A stretch of 64,000 nucleotides of DNA, taken from Apostichopus japonicus (taxonomy: Eukaryota; Echinodermata; Holothuroidea; Aspidochirotida; Stichopodidae). The notes beneath the pieces are model-generated. The model saw only the letters and a program-made list of their open reading frames with translations, was not told the origin of the DNA and made no database searches. The position numbers were made by a program, and so were the translations under genes. Shown piece by piece: positions 1-12,265 of this stretch (positions are counted from its first letter, which is position 1; every line of letters begins with the position of its first letter). The stretch lies in contig NC_092574.1 in NCBI RefSeq assembly GCF_037975245.1, positions 11,311,213 through 11,375,212 of the forward strand, written 5' to 3'.

Positions 1-682
1 GAAGTAGAAGTCGCCTAGTAACACCCTCCATATACCGTTTTCAATGCAATACAATGCAAAAATTTTGTTTGATAGCCACGCGATTTTAATCTTTCCAAAA
101 AAAGTTGCCAGTAAATTACACCGTATACGTTACTGCAGGTTGAACACTGCAGGAGTGGCTGCTATTTCCTTATTCGTTAAGGCTTCGAAGAACCGATGAA
201 GTTATTTTAAGGGGCCCACTGAATTACTTTTTTGCTTTGACGTCATCAGGGGCGATTCCAGAACATTTTAAAAGCGGGTGTGTAGGTCTAGGGTCCTTGA
301 AACCGACTCATCAAGCATTGGTATGGAAACAATTTCCGCTCAACCCCCCCCCCCACCCCTTCCCCCTCCCACTTATTCACCTCCCCATGTAATATTTTAT
401 ACGTCAAGTGCTGCATTTTTAGGCATATTTAGGTCCAAAATGAAGCGTGCGTTACAGAGTTCAAATGTGGAAACTTTTTTTTGGGGGGGGGGGGTGGGGG
501 GGGATCGTGTAAGGTAAAGAGGTGAAAATGATGCTCATTCCCCACATCCCTGTATCAGAACCTTGTTGTGAACCGTGATAGATGACTGGTGAAATTACAC
601 CAAAGACCGACAGGCTCATTTATTATAGTTATGAATTAAAAAGTACAGTACACATATACACTCACGCAAACAAAAAACTTAC
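1..682. other. Flanking non-coding DNA
   Basis: No exon is recognised on either strand. The stretch holds a C-run near 343-356 and a G-run near 482-500. Positions 661-682 are the start of the intron that follows the minus-strand exon ending at 683. The short open frames cross homopolymers and have no protein character. Confidence 0.5.
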
Positions 683-952
683 CGATCCATCCCTCATTGA
701 TTTATAATGTTCTAAGACAGCCGCAGGATGTCCAGGTCTTGGGAAACTAATTTTAACCAATAATTTGCCGTCGTTACCAGCAGAGTCCATATACCGCATC
801 ACGGAAGACTTTGGTAAAACTATTAAATCTTCATTGGAATTCACCTTTATGGTGCTTCCTCTTGAGCCTTCATTAGCATAAAGATAAGAGAGAAATGCTA
901 AGCCAATCACCACGGTGTAAACCACCAGGTATGTGACGCCTCCTTTCCTAGT
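683..952 (-). CDS. Internal exon of an unidentified membrane-anchored protein
   Basis: A 270-bp exon of exactly 90 codons, phase 0 at both ends. On the minus strand it is preceded by a pyrimidine-rich acceptor (tttcag, AG at 954-953) and followed by a consensus donor gtaagt starting at 682. It begins with a few basic residues (TRKGG), then a hydrophobic stretch (YLVVYTVVIGLAFLSYLYA) like a signal anchor, then a polar, mixed-charge region ending in RDGS. This looks like the cytosolic tail, membrane anchor and start of the luminal stem of a type II membrane protein such as a Golgi enzyme, but no family was recognised. There is no ATG before the anchor, so the first coding exon lies at a higher coordinate and was not found. 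The gene continues beyond the left edge. Confidence 0.6.
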
Positions 953-974
953 CTGAAATTGAGGAGGAAGAAAA

Positions 975-1017
975 CCTATATGTATATTTGTCTCATATGT
1001 ATGTATATATATATATC

Positions 1018-1048
<31 letters not shown>

Positions 1049-1165
1049 TTATATATATATATATACATAATATATATATATAATATATATAATAGATATA
1101 TATATATATGCATAATATATATATATATAAAGATATATATATATAAAGATATATATATATATATG
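975..1165. repeat. (TA)n-rich microsatellite
   Basis: Interrupted alternating TA tract in the intron upstream of the 683-952 exon. Open frames across it encode only Tyr/Ile runs and are artefacts. Confidence 0.9.
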
Positions 1166-3366
1166 GGTATGAGTAGATCAGCATGAGTGTACGAGAACAA
1201 GGTTCTAAGAACGAGTACGAGATGGGTACCTAACTCTGTACTAGTTAGTACTCTATACTACATTCTGCCTAGAGTATACGAATACGAGTACAAATTCATG
1301 AGAATCAGCACAAGTATATAAATGGCTATGCTCAAATATGAGTACTCATTATAAGTCTATGAAACACCATAATTTATCTTTAAAAACTATAAAACGTTAC
1401 CAAAACTCCCTGGACGAATTAGCCGTATAAGCATGTTTTAAGTTTTATCCGTAGCTTAGAGTACTATTGTGTTAGAACTATATCATGACAATAACAAATG
1501 CGTATATCCCCTACTTTTCTTTTGATTATGACCGCAAAATTTATCACATAAAAGACTTTTCTTTTGATACTCTAATTACCGTTATAGAGAGCTAATGTCT
1601 GTATTAATTTTCAATAGCGATGATTGTTAGAGGCATTGTCCTGGATCTCTGCATCACATATTATAGGTATAATAGGTTTATACTAGTATACAAATTAATT
1701 AAAATGAATTAGAAACACGTCTCATTGCTTTTATGTTTGTTTTTTATAGTTAGATTAATTGAGTGATAAATGAAATCTTCTCAAACTACGGTAAATGACT
1801 TTCATTTTGCATTATAGTTTTGGTTCTGATTGATTCATTGAGAGACAAAGAAATGAAAAGTTAACATCGTTTTCTATTTTCGGTTTCATTCAGAGAATGA
1901 TTCTGTACTTTGTTTTGTCATGCGTTAAAGCTTACACAGAATGTACAATGCATGTAAATGTTTCTGTTGTATAGTTTATTTCTGATTTTTCATTTATGAA
2001 AAAATATCAGTCCTAAGTAATAAAATCATTCTGTTTAATCTCTATAGAATGCTATTTTCATGTTAAATGATAACTCCTCATCGCAGGAAAAATGTGCATT
2101 TCAGTTCAAATTCTATTATCAAAATCACTTGACTTTATAACAACAACAACTACAACAACAACAACGATATCAATAGAGCGCCGCCAAAAGATAGTCAAAT
2201 TCATTTTTTTTTCGATAAATCTTAATGTTTTGTAAACGTTTATTTTAGGCCATCTCTATAAGCTAGATCATGTTTTCTTGTTGAGTTGTTGTGTTATCTG
2301 AGGAACTCAACCTGAAAGGTATGTTTATTAGATTAAGTAGTCCCTGTCACTTTAATTGATGATACTGAGATATTTAAAACAAAAGTATCAGGTCAAGGTC
2401 AGGTCAAGTTAAAATGTGGTATACCAGAATTCAACCTGGAATTAAATCAGTGTTTATCAACAGTCTACAATATCTTAAAATGAATCTGCTGCCTTAAGCC
2501 AAGCAATTAATCTCGTTAATTTTGGGAAACTCTGCCAGACTACAGAAATAATAATTAATTCAAGATGCAATTATTTTAATTGACTATATATTGACTGTTT
2601 ACACTCACATTTGAATAATGACTGCTCTTTTGAAAGTGTTGTCTTTCCGGCAGTTAATTGTAACTTCAATTTTCAAACACTGTTAAATATATCGATGGCT
2701 ATCATAACAACTTTTTTCTCAAATGGGCAAATTCTTGTTTTTGTTTTTCAAAGTTGTTTGTTGGATGGGACTCCTCTGTTAACCATATCAACTGTGTGTG
2801 AACAGTTAAGTCGACTTTCTTTTAACTGTCATAGAATTATTACCATATTTCATATAATTTCATCTTAAAGTTTATCGCGAAATATAACCTTTTTCACTAA
2901 ATCAGTCTATAATCGATGCGATTTCTGGTGGAATCTGATAGAATTTTGTTACTGACCAGGCAACGTGTTTTGGATGGTTTAGATGCACCTTCTTCCATTA
3001 TTTGATAAAAGCTGACGTTATGGATTTCACCCCTGGCCTCCTTCCTATGTGGATATTGATTTGGTCAGTGGGCTGTGGAAATAGAAAACAAAGACGAAAT
3101 CAATACATATAGCAAACATTAAAAATACTAGATATTAAAAAGTAGGAATTGACATTGGAATATGTCGTTAACACTGTTGATGACGAAGGCAAAGATATTA
3201 AAATTACATTTTGAGAAAGTAGAAATATGTTATAAAAGAGGAGGTGGCAGTCTAAAGAAACTCATGAAAACATTCCATACCATGATGCACGAAGCATCAT
3301 TAGCACGACTCATTATCAATGCTTATAGATATTTACAGAACATTTTTCGTGACGTTTTAAAAGTTT
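1166..3366. other. Non-coding stretch, no gene recognised
   Basis: AT-rich unique-looking DNA. A short CAA-rich microsatellite lies near 2140-2165 and a small cluster of AGGTCA words near 2393-2408. The open frames at 2611-2868 and 3162-3368 have no recognisable domain or matching splice context. Confidence 0.4.
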
Positions 3367-3416
3367 AGAGGGGACTGACGTTTCGATCTATAGCAGGATC
3401 ATCTTCAGAGTGCTAA
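3367..3416 (-). ncRNA. Hammerhead-ribozyme-like motif
   Basis: On the minus strand the order is CTGAAGA, a hairpin whose stem is GATC/GATC around CTGCTATA, then GAAACGTC. This gives the CUGANGA and GAAA core boxes, a two-base-pair stem III (AC/GU) and a GUC cleavage triplet. The three bases before CTGAAGA (ACT) pair with the three after GTC (AGT) as a short stem I. The base after the first core box is unpaired, so helix II does not stack canonically. Such motifs with tiny stem III are known in Penelope-like retroelements. Activity is not implied. Confidence 0.35.
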
Positions 3417-4603
3417 CGAAAACAAGTTACGAACACATTTAAGGGGTACAGATTGGACAAATGAGCAATTAATAGAGAATAGAAGAAGAAAGAGCTACAC
3501 ATGCTTTGTTTTACATTAGATGAACAGTAGATGAGCAGTTTGCTAACAATATTCTTATCCCTATCTTTGACTTTCTTGTATTAGAATATATAGGAAATGG
3601 TCTTGTTTTGTATATTATTTAAGTTTGTTTATATTGCATGGTCTGTACAAGAATAACTGGCTTTCACCGTTAAAACATATTTTCTTATACATTTAGTTTT
3701 CTTTTTCCTTTATATACAGGGAGTCCTCTACTTTGTTAAGCCATATGAAGGTTTATTAGAGGACTTCCTATCACATTGTATATTCACGTGATAAAACAAA
3801 TAAAACAATCAAACTCAAAACCACTTATACGGTTTTGTAACTCTATTATACGTGTACCTATAGTGGAATTCCCTGAAATTCATTCAATTTCATTATAGAA
3901 ATGAAGTTACTGCAATATTTATAATATGACGATAATGATTATTTCTGGATGGGGGTAGTTCGTTGTGGAAGGAGTGGGGAAGGGTAAGGGTGGGGTTCGG
4001 GATGAGGTTGGGGTGGAGGTCGTTTCTGAGAATGTCTTTCTTTGTTTGTTTTCACTTATAGATGGCTTCAATTTCTGATACAACTTTTCTAGATCCCTTA
4101 TAAACCTCTATTAAGAGTTTAAGTTTTCATTTTGTATTTTGTACGCTGTAGCCATCCCTTTGTTATTGTAATTTTTTCTTCCTAACATATACGGATATAC
4201 ATGATTGTTTTTGTGTTTGTGTAAGTAAGCATACATGTTTATATTAACATGGGTGTATATATATGTATGTATATGCATATACTTTTCTCTGTATTTATAT
4301 TGTGAAGAAACAAATAAATGAAATGAAATGAAATATAACAAACGGTCTTGTTCTGGTTACAGAACTGAAGTGTACTGCATTGTGCCAGCCTACTGAAATC
4401 ACGAATAGGTTGCTAACATTACTGATTTGTAACCATCATTTAATGCGCATGTGCAGGCTTGTATTAGTCATATCATAATCCCATTGCTTAACCAGATAAC
4501 GTTATCTTTAATTCAACAACTTAATTAAAAGTATACATATACTGTGAAGAGCAATGGTGTTTCTTAGACCTATCGACATGCATGGCCGCTCATTGCCTGC
4601 AGT

Positions 4604-4621
4604 GTATATATGTATATGTAT

Positions 4622-4680
<59 letters not shown>

Positions 4681-4686
4681 TATATA
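4604..4686. repeat. (TA)n/(TATG)n microsatellite
   Basis: Alternating TA tract with TATG interruptions at its left end. Open frames across it on both strands are low-complexity artefacts. Confidence 0.9.
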
Positions 4687-4881
4687 ACTCAAAGACAATT
4701 ATTCGAGACACACACGTTGTAAAGTATGAGATGGGGAATCCGGCTTAGCAGAGCATAAAAAAATATGTTCGATCTGATATTTATAACTTTTTCGAATCAA
4801 TTTGATGCAAATTAATGTTTGTCAACAGCCATGAGCCTTGACTATAGTGAAGTTGAATTTAGATTAAAAATGTAAATAGCC

Positions 4882-4942
<61 letters not shown>
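4882..4942. repeat. (TA)n microsatellite
   Basis: Near-pure alternating TA tract of about 60 bp. Confidence 0.9.
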
Positions 4943-4945
<3 letters not shown>

Positions 4946-6164
4946 ACCATAATTTTTGTTGAAATGCCAATCTCATGTTGAAATTCCAATAAAATATCAT
5001 ATTAGCCAAGGTAGCTAGCTTACTCACAAAACAACCGACACATCCATATGGCCTTATGACGTCATACAAAATATTTAAGTTCCTTGCCGAATAACATAAT
5101 TCTTCTGTCAATATGTGTTGAACGTCATATGTGTGATCTATCTCATGTGTAATATGTTTATAAAATTACCGACATACTATTCCATCCATGACGTCATACA
5201 TGCATGTTGACATAGCCAGCTGAGCAAACAATTTTCAATTGGTCATATAGGCTACCACTCGCTTCTGTTCTTCGATATAATGCTTCAAAAGCACACGATA
5301 GTAGGTTAGTCAGAACGTCGAAAAGCCTGCAGATACAAGTCACCCGAGAGGAGCTGGCTAACGCCCGATCATTACGCCCACCCTCTTTCCCACAGCCCCC
5401 TACCCTAAGCCTCATGTGTAAGAAGGTCCATTCTTGCCGAGTAAACATTTGTACTGCTTCAGGTAAACATTCCAACAGTATAATCAGTAGGGAAAGACTA
5501 GTACACTAACTTCTCTTCTCCTCCACAAAACTTACTTGTAAACGTTGATTTGCCGTTTAACATGTCGTTGACTGACTATGACCGTACATCACGCCTCCCA
5601 AATACCCTTAACTTTTCCACTTAGGCTTATAGTCCTACCATCCGAACCCTAACGACAAAACGCGATTGAACTCAACGGCTTTGCTTGCAACTTCATTTCT
5701 TTACACCGCCATTATTTTTATCTTCCAGCTGAATCAACCAAACGACAATGTTTCCATATAAATTTATTCGTGATTCAGCGTCTATAAATATTCGACAACC
5801 GTGAGGATGAGGGGTGTGCTGCTGGTATGTTTTTTTCATTTCTTCTCTGAATGATAACTACACTGTTTTTCTATGATGCAAACTACTTGTTACTTTCCAT
5901 GTTACATTTTATACTTATAGACTACTAGCAACCAAGGTTTTGATTTAGATAATCACAAGAGAACCATAATGACCCGAGTTACATATACGTCATTCTTGCC
6001 ATTGACACTCATTATATGATGTACGAAGTACAGTTGGTTGGTTTTCAGTAGGCTATAGGCCAATGTCCAATGGTAGATAGTCGACGACCATTATTCGATG
6101 ATCGATGGATAATAAAACAATCGTCAAGGTTCAATGAGGAGTGACTGGATGAGAATACAAGTTA

Positions 6165-7190
6165 GTAGCCAGGCCGGGCTGCGAATATTTTTTTCCCAAA
6201 CTGAACTGACACTGAAATAATTTCCTCGATTCTGATTGGTTATCAGCGAGCACGTGATATACTTTAGTTTTCAACATGGATCCTCCATAATCTGTCGATA
6301 TCAGTATGATCAACACAATCAAATTCAAGATATTTACATTAGCAACTTTCCAGAACTTTTAGTAGGTATATTTGAACGAAAGTATAGAGTGAAGCAACTA
6401 TTCCCAACTACTGCGCCCATTATAGGCAGTCCTCGATCGTTTGTTTACTCGCTTGACTCCGCTCTACACAGCACATACATGTAATGTAGCCTATTGTACT
6501 GTGTATAGTATACAACACAATAAAACACAGTGCATTTGTAATTGTATACATGTAGCCGATGTACATATGTACCGTGGTGTTTGGTTGCGATACTTTTAGT
6601 TTTATAATCATAAATTCAAAATGTATCCAGTCAATGAATCATGATAGGCCTAGTCGAATATGTAGTGGCCATGAAGACGCGCGAGCGAGTGTGTGTCAGC
6701 CAGTGAGTGTACACAAACATGACATTTGACGATATGTCTGTGTCTTTTGACTTGTTAACTAGTTGTATATAGCATTATAACCTATACGTACATAACCACA
6801 TATGTTTACCTACGCAATTAGAAGTTCTTATACATGGTGACATAGTAGACCTGCATTAACCGTATATACGTATTCGTACTAGATCGAGATCTCAAATTCA
6901 CTAATATAGGCCCTATCGCCCTTGCAGTAGCTCTTGATAACTGGAAGCCTCACATTGTATCTACATGTAGGCACACTTAGGCCTACATACTTTAACTTAG
7001 CCTGTACACACGTATTTTTGACATGATGGAGCCCATGAGGATTGGTATGATCAACACTAACAGTGTCACATACATTCATTCATAAACGCCGACTACCATT
7101 CCGGTTTTGATCAGCCAATCAGAATCGAGGAAATAATTTCAGTGTCAGTTCAGTTTGGGAAAAAAATATTCGCGGCCGGGCTACATGGCA
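6165..7190. mobile_element. MITE-like element with about 70-bp terminal inverted repeats
   Basis: The left end (about 6174-6245) reappears reverse-complemented at about 7110-7187 with only a few mismatches, including the words CCCAAACTGAACTG and CTCGATTCTGATTGG. The 0.9-kb interior has no open frame with transposase character. Both ends run into GTAGCC, the likely outer terminus. No clear target duplication was found, so the superfamily is unassigned. Confidence 0.6.
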
Positions 7191-7424
7191 GTGCTCTCCT
7201 TCCCCTACCTTCCCATCCCAACCACCAGCCGTGCAGACTATCGTTCCTTCCCCGTAGATAGCTGGTGCCTATATAACTCCTAATTCCAGGCTACGGGACT
7301 GATAGGGCTGGAAGTTATATATATGTTCATATGGAATTGTAACATGTTGATATCGAATTGGACATAACTTCGACACTTCACTTTCTTTTTCGACATTTAT
7401 GGAACGTTTGGCTCTCCGTACCTG

Positions 7425-7450
7425 AACACACACACACACACACACACACA
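7425..7450. repeat. (CA)n microsatellite
   Basis: About 13 CA units directly abutting the left arm of the palindrome that starts at 7449. Confidence 0.9.
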
Positions 7451-7626
7451 GACTGGTTAAATACTTCACAATGCATCACTCGTCAAAAACAAATAACAAA
7501 TTTCAAAAATATCGAATCATTGGATTATAGTGCTACATACAAATTGTACTGAATGTTAGTATTGAGTGTCCACCATTATACTACTCAACGTTCAATTCAA
7601 ACGCAACCCTGTTTATGCTACCTATA

Positions 7627-7714
<88 letters not shown>

Positions 7715-7892
7715 TATAGGTAGCATAAACAGGGTTGCGTTTGAATTGAACGTTGAGTAGTATAATGGTGGACACTCAATACGAACATTCAGTACAATTT
7801 GTATGTAGCACTATAATCCAATGATTCGATATTTTTGAAATTTGTTATTTGTTTTTGACGAGTGATGCATTGTGAAGTATTTAACCAGTCTG
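7449..7892. repeat. Near-perfect 444-bp palindrome with a (TA)n centre
   Basis: Arms of about 180 bp (7449-7628 and 7712-7892) are nearly exact reverse complements around about 84 bp of alternating TA. For example CAGACTGGTTAAATACTTC at the left end mirrors GAAGTATTTAACCAGTCTG at the right end. The identical 64-residue frames on opposite strands (7566-7760 and 7581-7775) are a consequence of the symmetry, not genes. Confidence 0.9.
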
Positions 7893-8625
7893 TCATGAAT
7901 CTATTTGAACCGTACAGGGGTACTGAGATCATGATTTGTACATAGTGGTTGCAAACGTGACGTTCAAGGAAAATTGTATTCAGTTTGAAGCTGGTATAAA
8001 TACTATTTCGCGACTAACTAAGGAATGCATATGCATAGTTTGTAGAACACAGGACTGTTATTATAGACATATGATCCCGATGAAGTCGGTTCTAGCCAAA
8101 TGTCCATTGCTCATTTCAAATTCATTGTATAATTTATTTTTATAAGTTATTTTCCGTTCGGTTGATTTACTAGCACATATTATATCAAAACGTTTAAATT
8201 CCTTTCCCCTTTTCTGAGTTTGTATTGAACGAAACTGGGTTGTGAGAGTCCGTGTCAGAAAGGCTGTGTTTCGGACATATGGCCCCTTTCTCACCCCTCC
8301 TGCCCCCCCCCCCATACAGCAACAAAAGTTTATACATAGCGATAGCAACCATCTATAACAATGGAGAGATCCATTGATATAGAGCATGTAACACTGGTTC
8401 AAATACTAGCCAAACAAACTTAATTAGCTTATTTGCTTCCTTTCATTGTGTTAATAATTTCCCATTCTATTTCCGTTGTCGGTTTAAGCCTACATACTAC
8501 ACATATGCAACAAATGACTGTAGGACGAAACCATGAGAATCAAACATTGGGTATAGAACTGATTCCATTCTCATACCTATAGTTCACTTGTCATACTTCA
8601 GGACTATGGTCGTCAAAGGCTCAAG
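7893..8625. other. Non-coding stretch, no gene recognised
   Basis: Contains a C-run near 8303-8315. The 113-residue minus-strand frame at 8061-8402 crosses this run, has no recognisable domain and lacks splice signals. Confidence 0.4.
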
Positions 8626-8628
8626 CAT

Positions 8629-9032
8629 ATGGCAAGCCATGTGGGACAAACACCGCATAATATATCCGCGTATTAATTCGAATATATACGCGTATTAGTT
8701 GTACATGTGTAAAGTTTCGCTTTTTGAAGCGATCTCGCGAACCCGCCAAAACATTTATCGTTGGTATATGTACACAGCAAGAGCGGAATTGTTTTTTCGT
8801 GTATATTCTAATTAATCCGTGCATATATTGGATTTAATCTCCATATATATTCGAATTAATACGTGTATATATTCGAATTAATACGTGGATATATTCGAAT
8901 TAATACGCGGATATATTTAAGCCACATGATTGGCTCATAATATATACGCGTATATATTCCAATTAATACGCGTATAAATTCCAATTAATACGCGGATATA
9001 TTATGCAGTGTTTGTCCCATATGGCTTGCCAT
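8629..9032. mobile_element. Small fold-back element with internal AATTAATACG repeats
   Basis: The ends are reverse complements: ATGGCAAGCCAT at 8629 and ATGGCTTGCCAT ending at 9032, extending inward about 50 bp through the GGGACAAACAC and CCGCGTATTAATTC words. The interior is a run of near-repeats of AATTAATACGCGGATATATT and variants (about 8820-9000). About 400 bp with no coding potential, so a MITE or fold-back element is likely. Confidence 0.6.
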
Positions 9033-9317
9033 ACAAGCACGCATACTTCTTTATCCCACATCCCATTATAATTAGTGTAACGTTGACCAGTGTCCCCGAA
9101 GTCCAGCTGCTTGAACTAATAAAAATCTTCAACACATATCAAGACAAAAAAAAATCGGAGAAGAGGTTGATGACTGATTGATTGCTTATTTATTGATTTA
9201 TTACGTTGATCTTTGATTCACTGGCACATGAATTTACCACAGATTATGGCATTGACAGACTTTACAGATAAGCAGTTAATAGAAATGGTACAGGATAACA
9301 GGAACTGTCTGTACACT

Positions 9318-9522
9318 TAAGCAGTAACACAGTTACGCACTTAGGAAGTTACGCAGTTAGGTAGTTACACAGTTACGCAACTACGCACTTACGCATTTAC
9401 GCACTTACGCAGTTACGCACTTACGCAGTTACGCAGTTGCGCACTTACGCAGTTACGCACTTACGCAGTTACGCACTTACGCACCTACGCAGTTACGCAC
9501 TTACGCAATTACGCAGTTACAC
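9318..9522. repeat. Minisatellite of TTACGCA(C/G)
   Basis: About 200 bp of tandem words such as 'cagttacgcacttacg' with a 10-bp or 20-bp period and few substitutions. Confidence 0.9.
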
Positions 9523-10467
9523 TAACTCGTGGAGGCATACAAGATATTTTATTGGGACGTACTCAACAACAGGCTTAAAGACTTAACCAGTTTATATTAC
9601 TAAATAAAATATCTCTTTCGAGATCACAACCGAACCAGTACGTGGGTAAGTAAGAGTATTTACATATGAAGGATAATACTAGCGTTTGTTGACACTAGTC
9701 GTTCTCACTACTTGCTTTGCTTAAGAAAACACAAAAGATTATATAAAACAAACGCCCACATGAAACACACGGTATAGCGTTTGTGAGCCTCCTAGTGAAG
9801 TCGAAATTACAATTATCGAATAGAAAGTGACAACAAATATGACGTCCTAAAAATACACCCTAGTTTCTTGCTACTTCAATGCACTTAGCGCAACGATAAT
9901 TTTCTTACAATTCCCTAGGTGTGCGAAAAATAACCCCCGTCACCCCAAAGATACCCGATTTAATCTTTCTTAAGACAAACAATTAAACCTAGAAGTCATG
10001 CCAAGCACATAATCGTGTGATAGAACAAAAATATACCAGTGAAGTGGTAACAACTTACAGAAAATAGGCGTTCTCTCGGTTCTCTCTCCGTCAGAGGCCA
10101 ATCTCGGAATACCTCGTGAGCGTGGTGAGCTCAAACTAATAAAACAAACTGCGCTACCACTAACAAGGGGAAACATCTCAAAATTCGGGTGCTGATTCAG
10201 CAAAGTTTACAAACAAAACAGGGGTACGATTTTCATTGGCTGTCCCCACCTGCAACTCGCAAAAGCTCTACACATATTTTTAGAGACAGGCCATCGACGG
10301 GTAGAACCGAGGGAACGCTCATTCTACAACGATAATATTATAATAACAATTTACTTAAAGGGATACATTTCCGTTACACTATTATGCGCACCAGCCTCCC
10401 TTCCTTGCCGCTTACACCTCATCCCATTTCCGGGATGACTATATAATGTACACATAATATACACACT
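9523..10467. other. Non-coding stretch, no gene recognised
   Basis: Unique-looking sequence. The minus-strand frame at 9970-10203 has no recognisable domain. Confidence 0.35.
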
Positions 10468-10469
10468 AT

Positions 10470-10722
10470 GCAGGCAATTTTACACTATACAAGCACACTA
10501 TACAAGCACACTATACAAGCACACTATACAAGCACACTATACAAGCGCACTATACAAGCACACTATACAAGCATTATACAAGCACACTATACAATCAATA
10601 CACACTATACAAGCACTATACAAGCACACTATACAAGCACTATACAAGCACACTATACAAGCACACTATACAAGCACTATACATTACACTATACAATCAA
10701 TACACACTATACAAGCATGATT
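10470..10722. repeat. Minisatellite of ACTATACAAGCAC
   Basis: About 250 bp of a 13-bp unit (ACTATACAAGCAC) with shorter variants. A frame of 93 codons across it encodes a degenerate YTSTLYK repeat and is not a gene. Confidence 0.9.
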
Positions 10723-11087
10723 TGTCCCATGAAAGGACAATTGACCTAATTCCCGACTCTTGGTTATAGACCTCTCCTGTTTTAGTGACACGGTGTCGCG
10801 TGAACTGTATATTTGACTTTTAATTGTTTACATATTTGGCTAAAAGCAAGTACCTCAGAAAAAATAGCCCAAAAAACAAATTGTTACAGGTTTCTCTCAT
10901 TAAACCGACGGTGACTCCATAGCAAGCATTGTTTACTGTTATTTATTCACTGCCTAGCAGCATCCACTGTGCGTGAGTCACGAGATAATAATCGGTCCGG
11001 GTAATATCTAAAAGTGGAATCTTTGATAAGATGTTATGCACGTCTCATATATAAAAGTGAGCATGACCACCAACCAGAGTGAACAAT

Positions 11088-11876
<789 letters not shown>

Positions 11877-11884
11877 ACAAGTAC

Positions 11885-12257
11885 CAAGGGCGTAGGAACC
11901 GGGGGGCTGGGGGGAGCCAGCCCCCCAGTGAAAAATATGGTGGGGCGGAAGTATCATTCCGCCCCCCCCCCCGCTTCGCAAGTCAGAAAACCCCTTTATC
12001 ATTTCCAAATGAGAAAAAAATCTCATTTGGAGCACCAAATTGCATCTAAGGCCAGGTGAAAATGCAAAATTATTTACAAAATGGAGTGGGTGTTGAAGGG
12101 TGCTATATTGCACCAAATTGCATCTGAGGCCACCTGGAAATGCAAAAAAATCCAAAGGGGGGGGGGGACACCCCCTCCCTTTAGACCCCTCCCCCAGGCC
12201 GGCCATCAGTCTTCAGCCCCCCCCCCCCCCACTCAAAAGTACCTTCCTACGCCACTG
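11885..12257. mobile_element. Non-autonomous hAT element (373 bp) with an 8-bp target duplication
   Basis: The termini are CAAGGGCGTAGGAA and TTCCTACGCCACTG, an imperfect inverted pair of the common hAT type CAGTGGCGTAGG. The element is bounded by identical 8-bp copies of ACAAGTAC at 11877-11884 and 12258-12265, the target duplication length expected of hAT transposons. The interior is G/C-run rich. It carries a 'gcatctaaggcca...' segment like those inside the hAT element at 16691-18971, so the two may belong to one family. Confidence 0.85.
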
Positions 12258-12265
12258 ACAAGTAC

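Larger units (their letters stand above)
3420..6160. other. Non-coding stretch, no gene recognised
   Basis: No convincing exon. The 93-residue minus-strand frame at 5194-5475 has no recognisable domain and no clear splice sites. Two TA microsatellites are listed separately. Confidence 0.4.

Noticed and set aside
976-1200. Tyr/Ile-rich open frames over TA microsatellites (also near 4600, 4900, 7600, 11050, 38800-39200 and 60950-61250)
   Set aside because: They are translations of alternating TA and appear on both strands alike.
8061-8402. 113-codon minus-strand frame
   Set aside because: Crosses a C-run, has no domain and no splice or start context.
10468-10749. 93-codon frame with repeated YTSTLYK
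   Set aside because: Pure translation of the 13-bp minisatellite.
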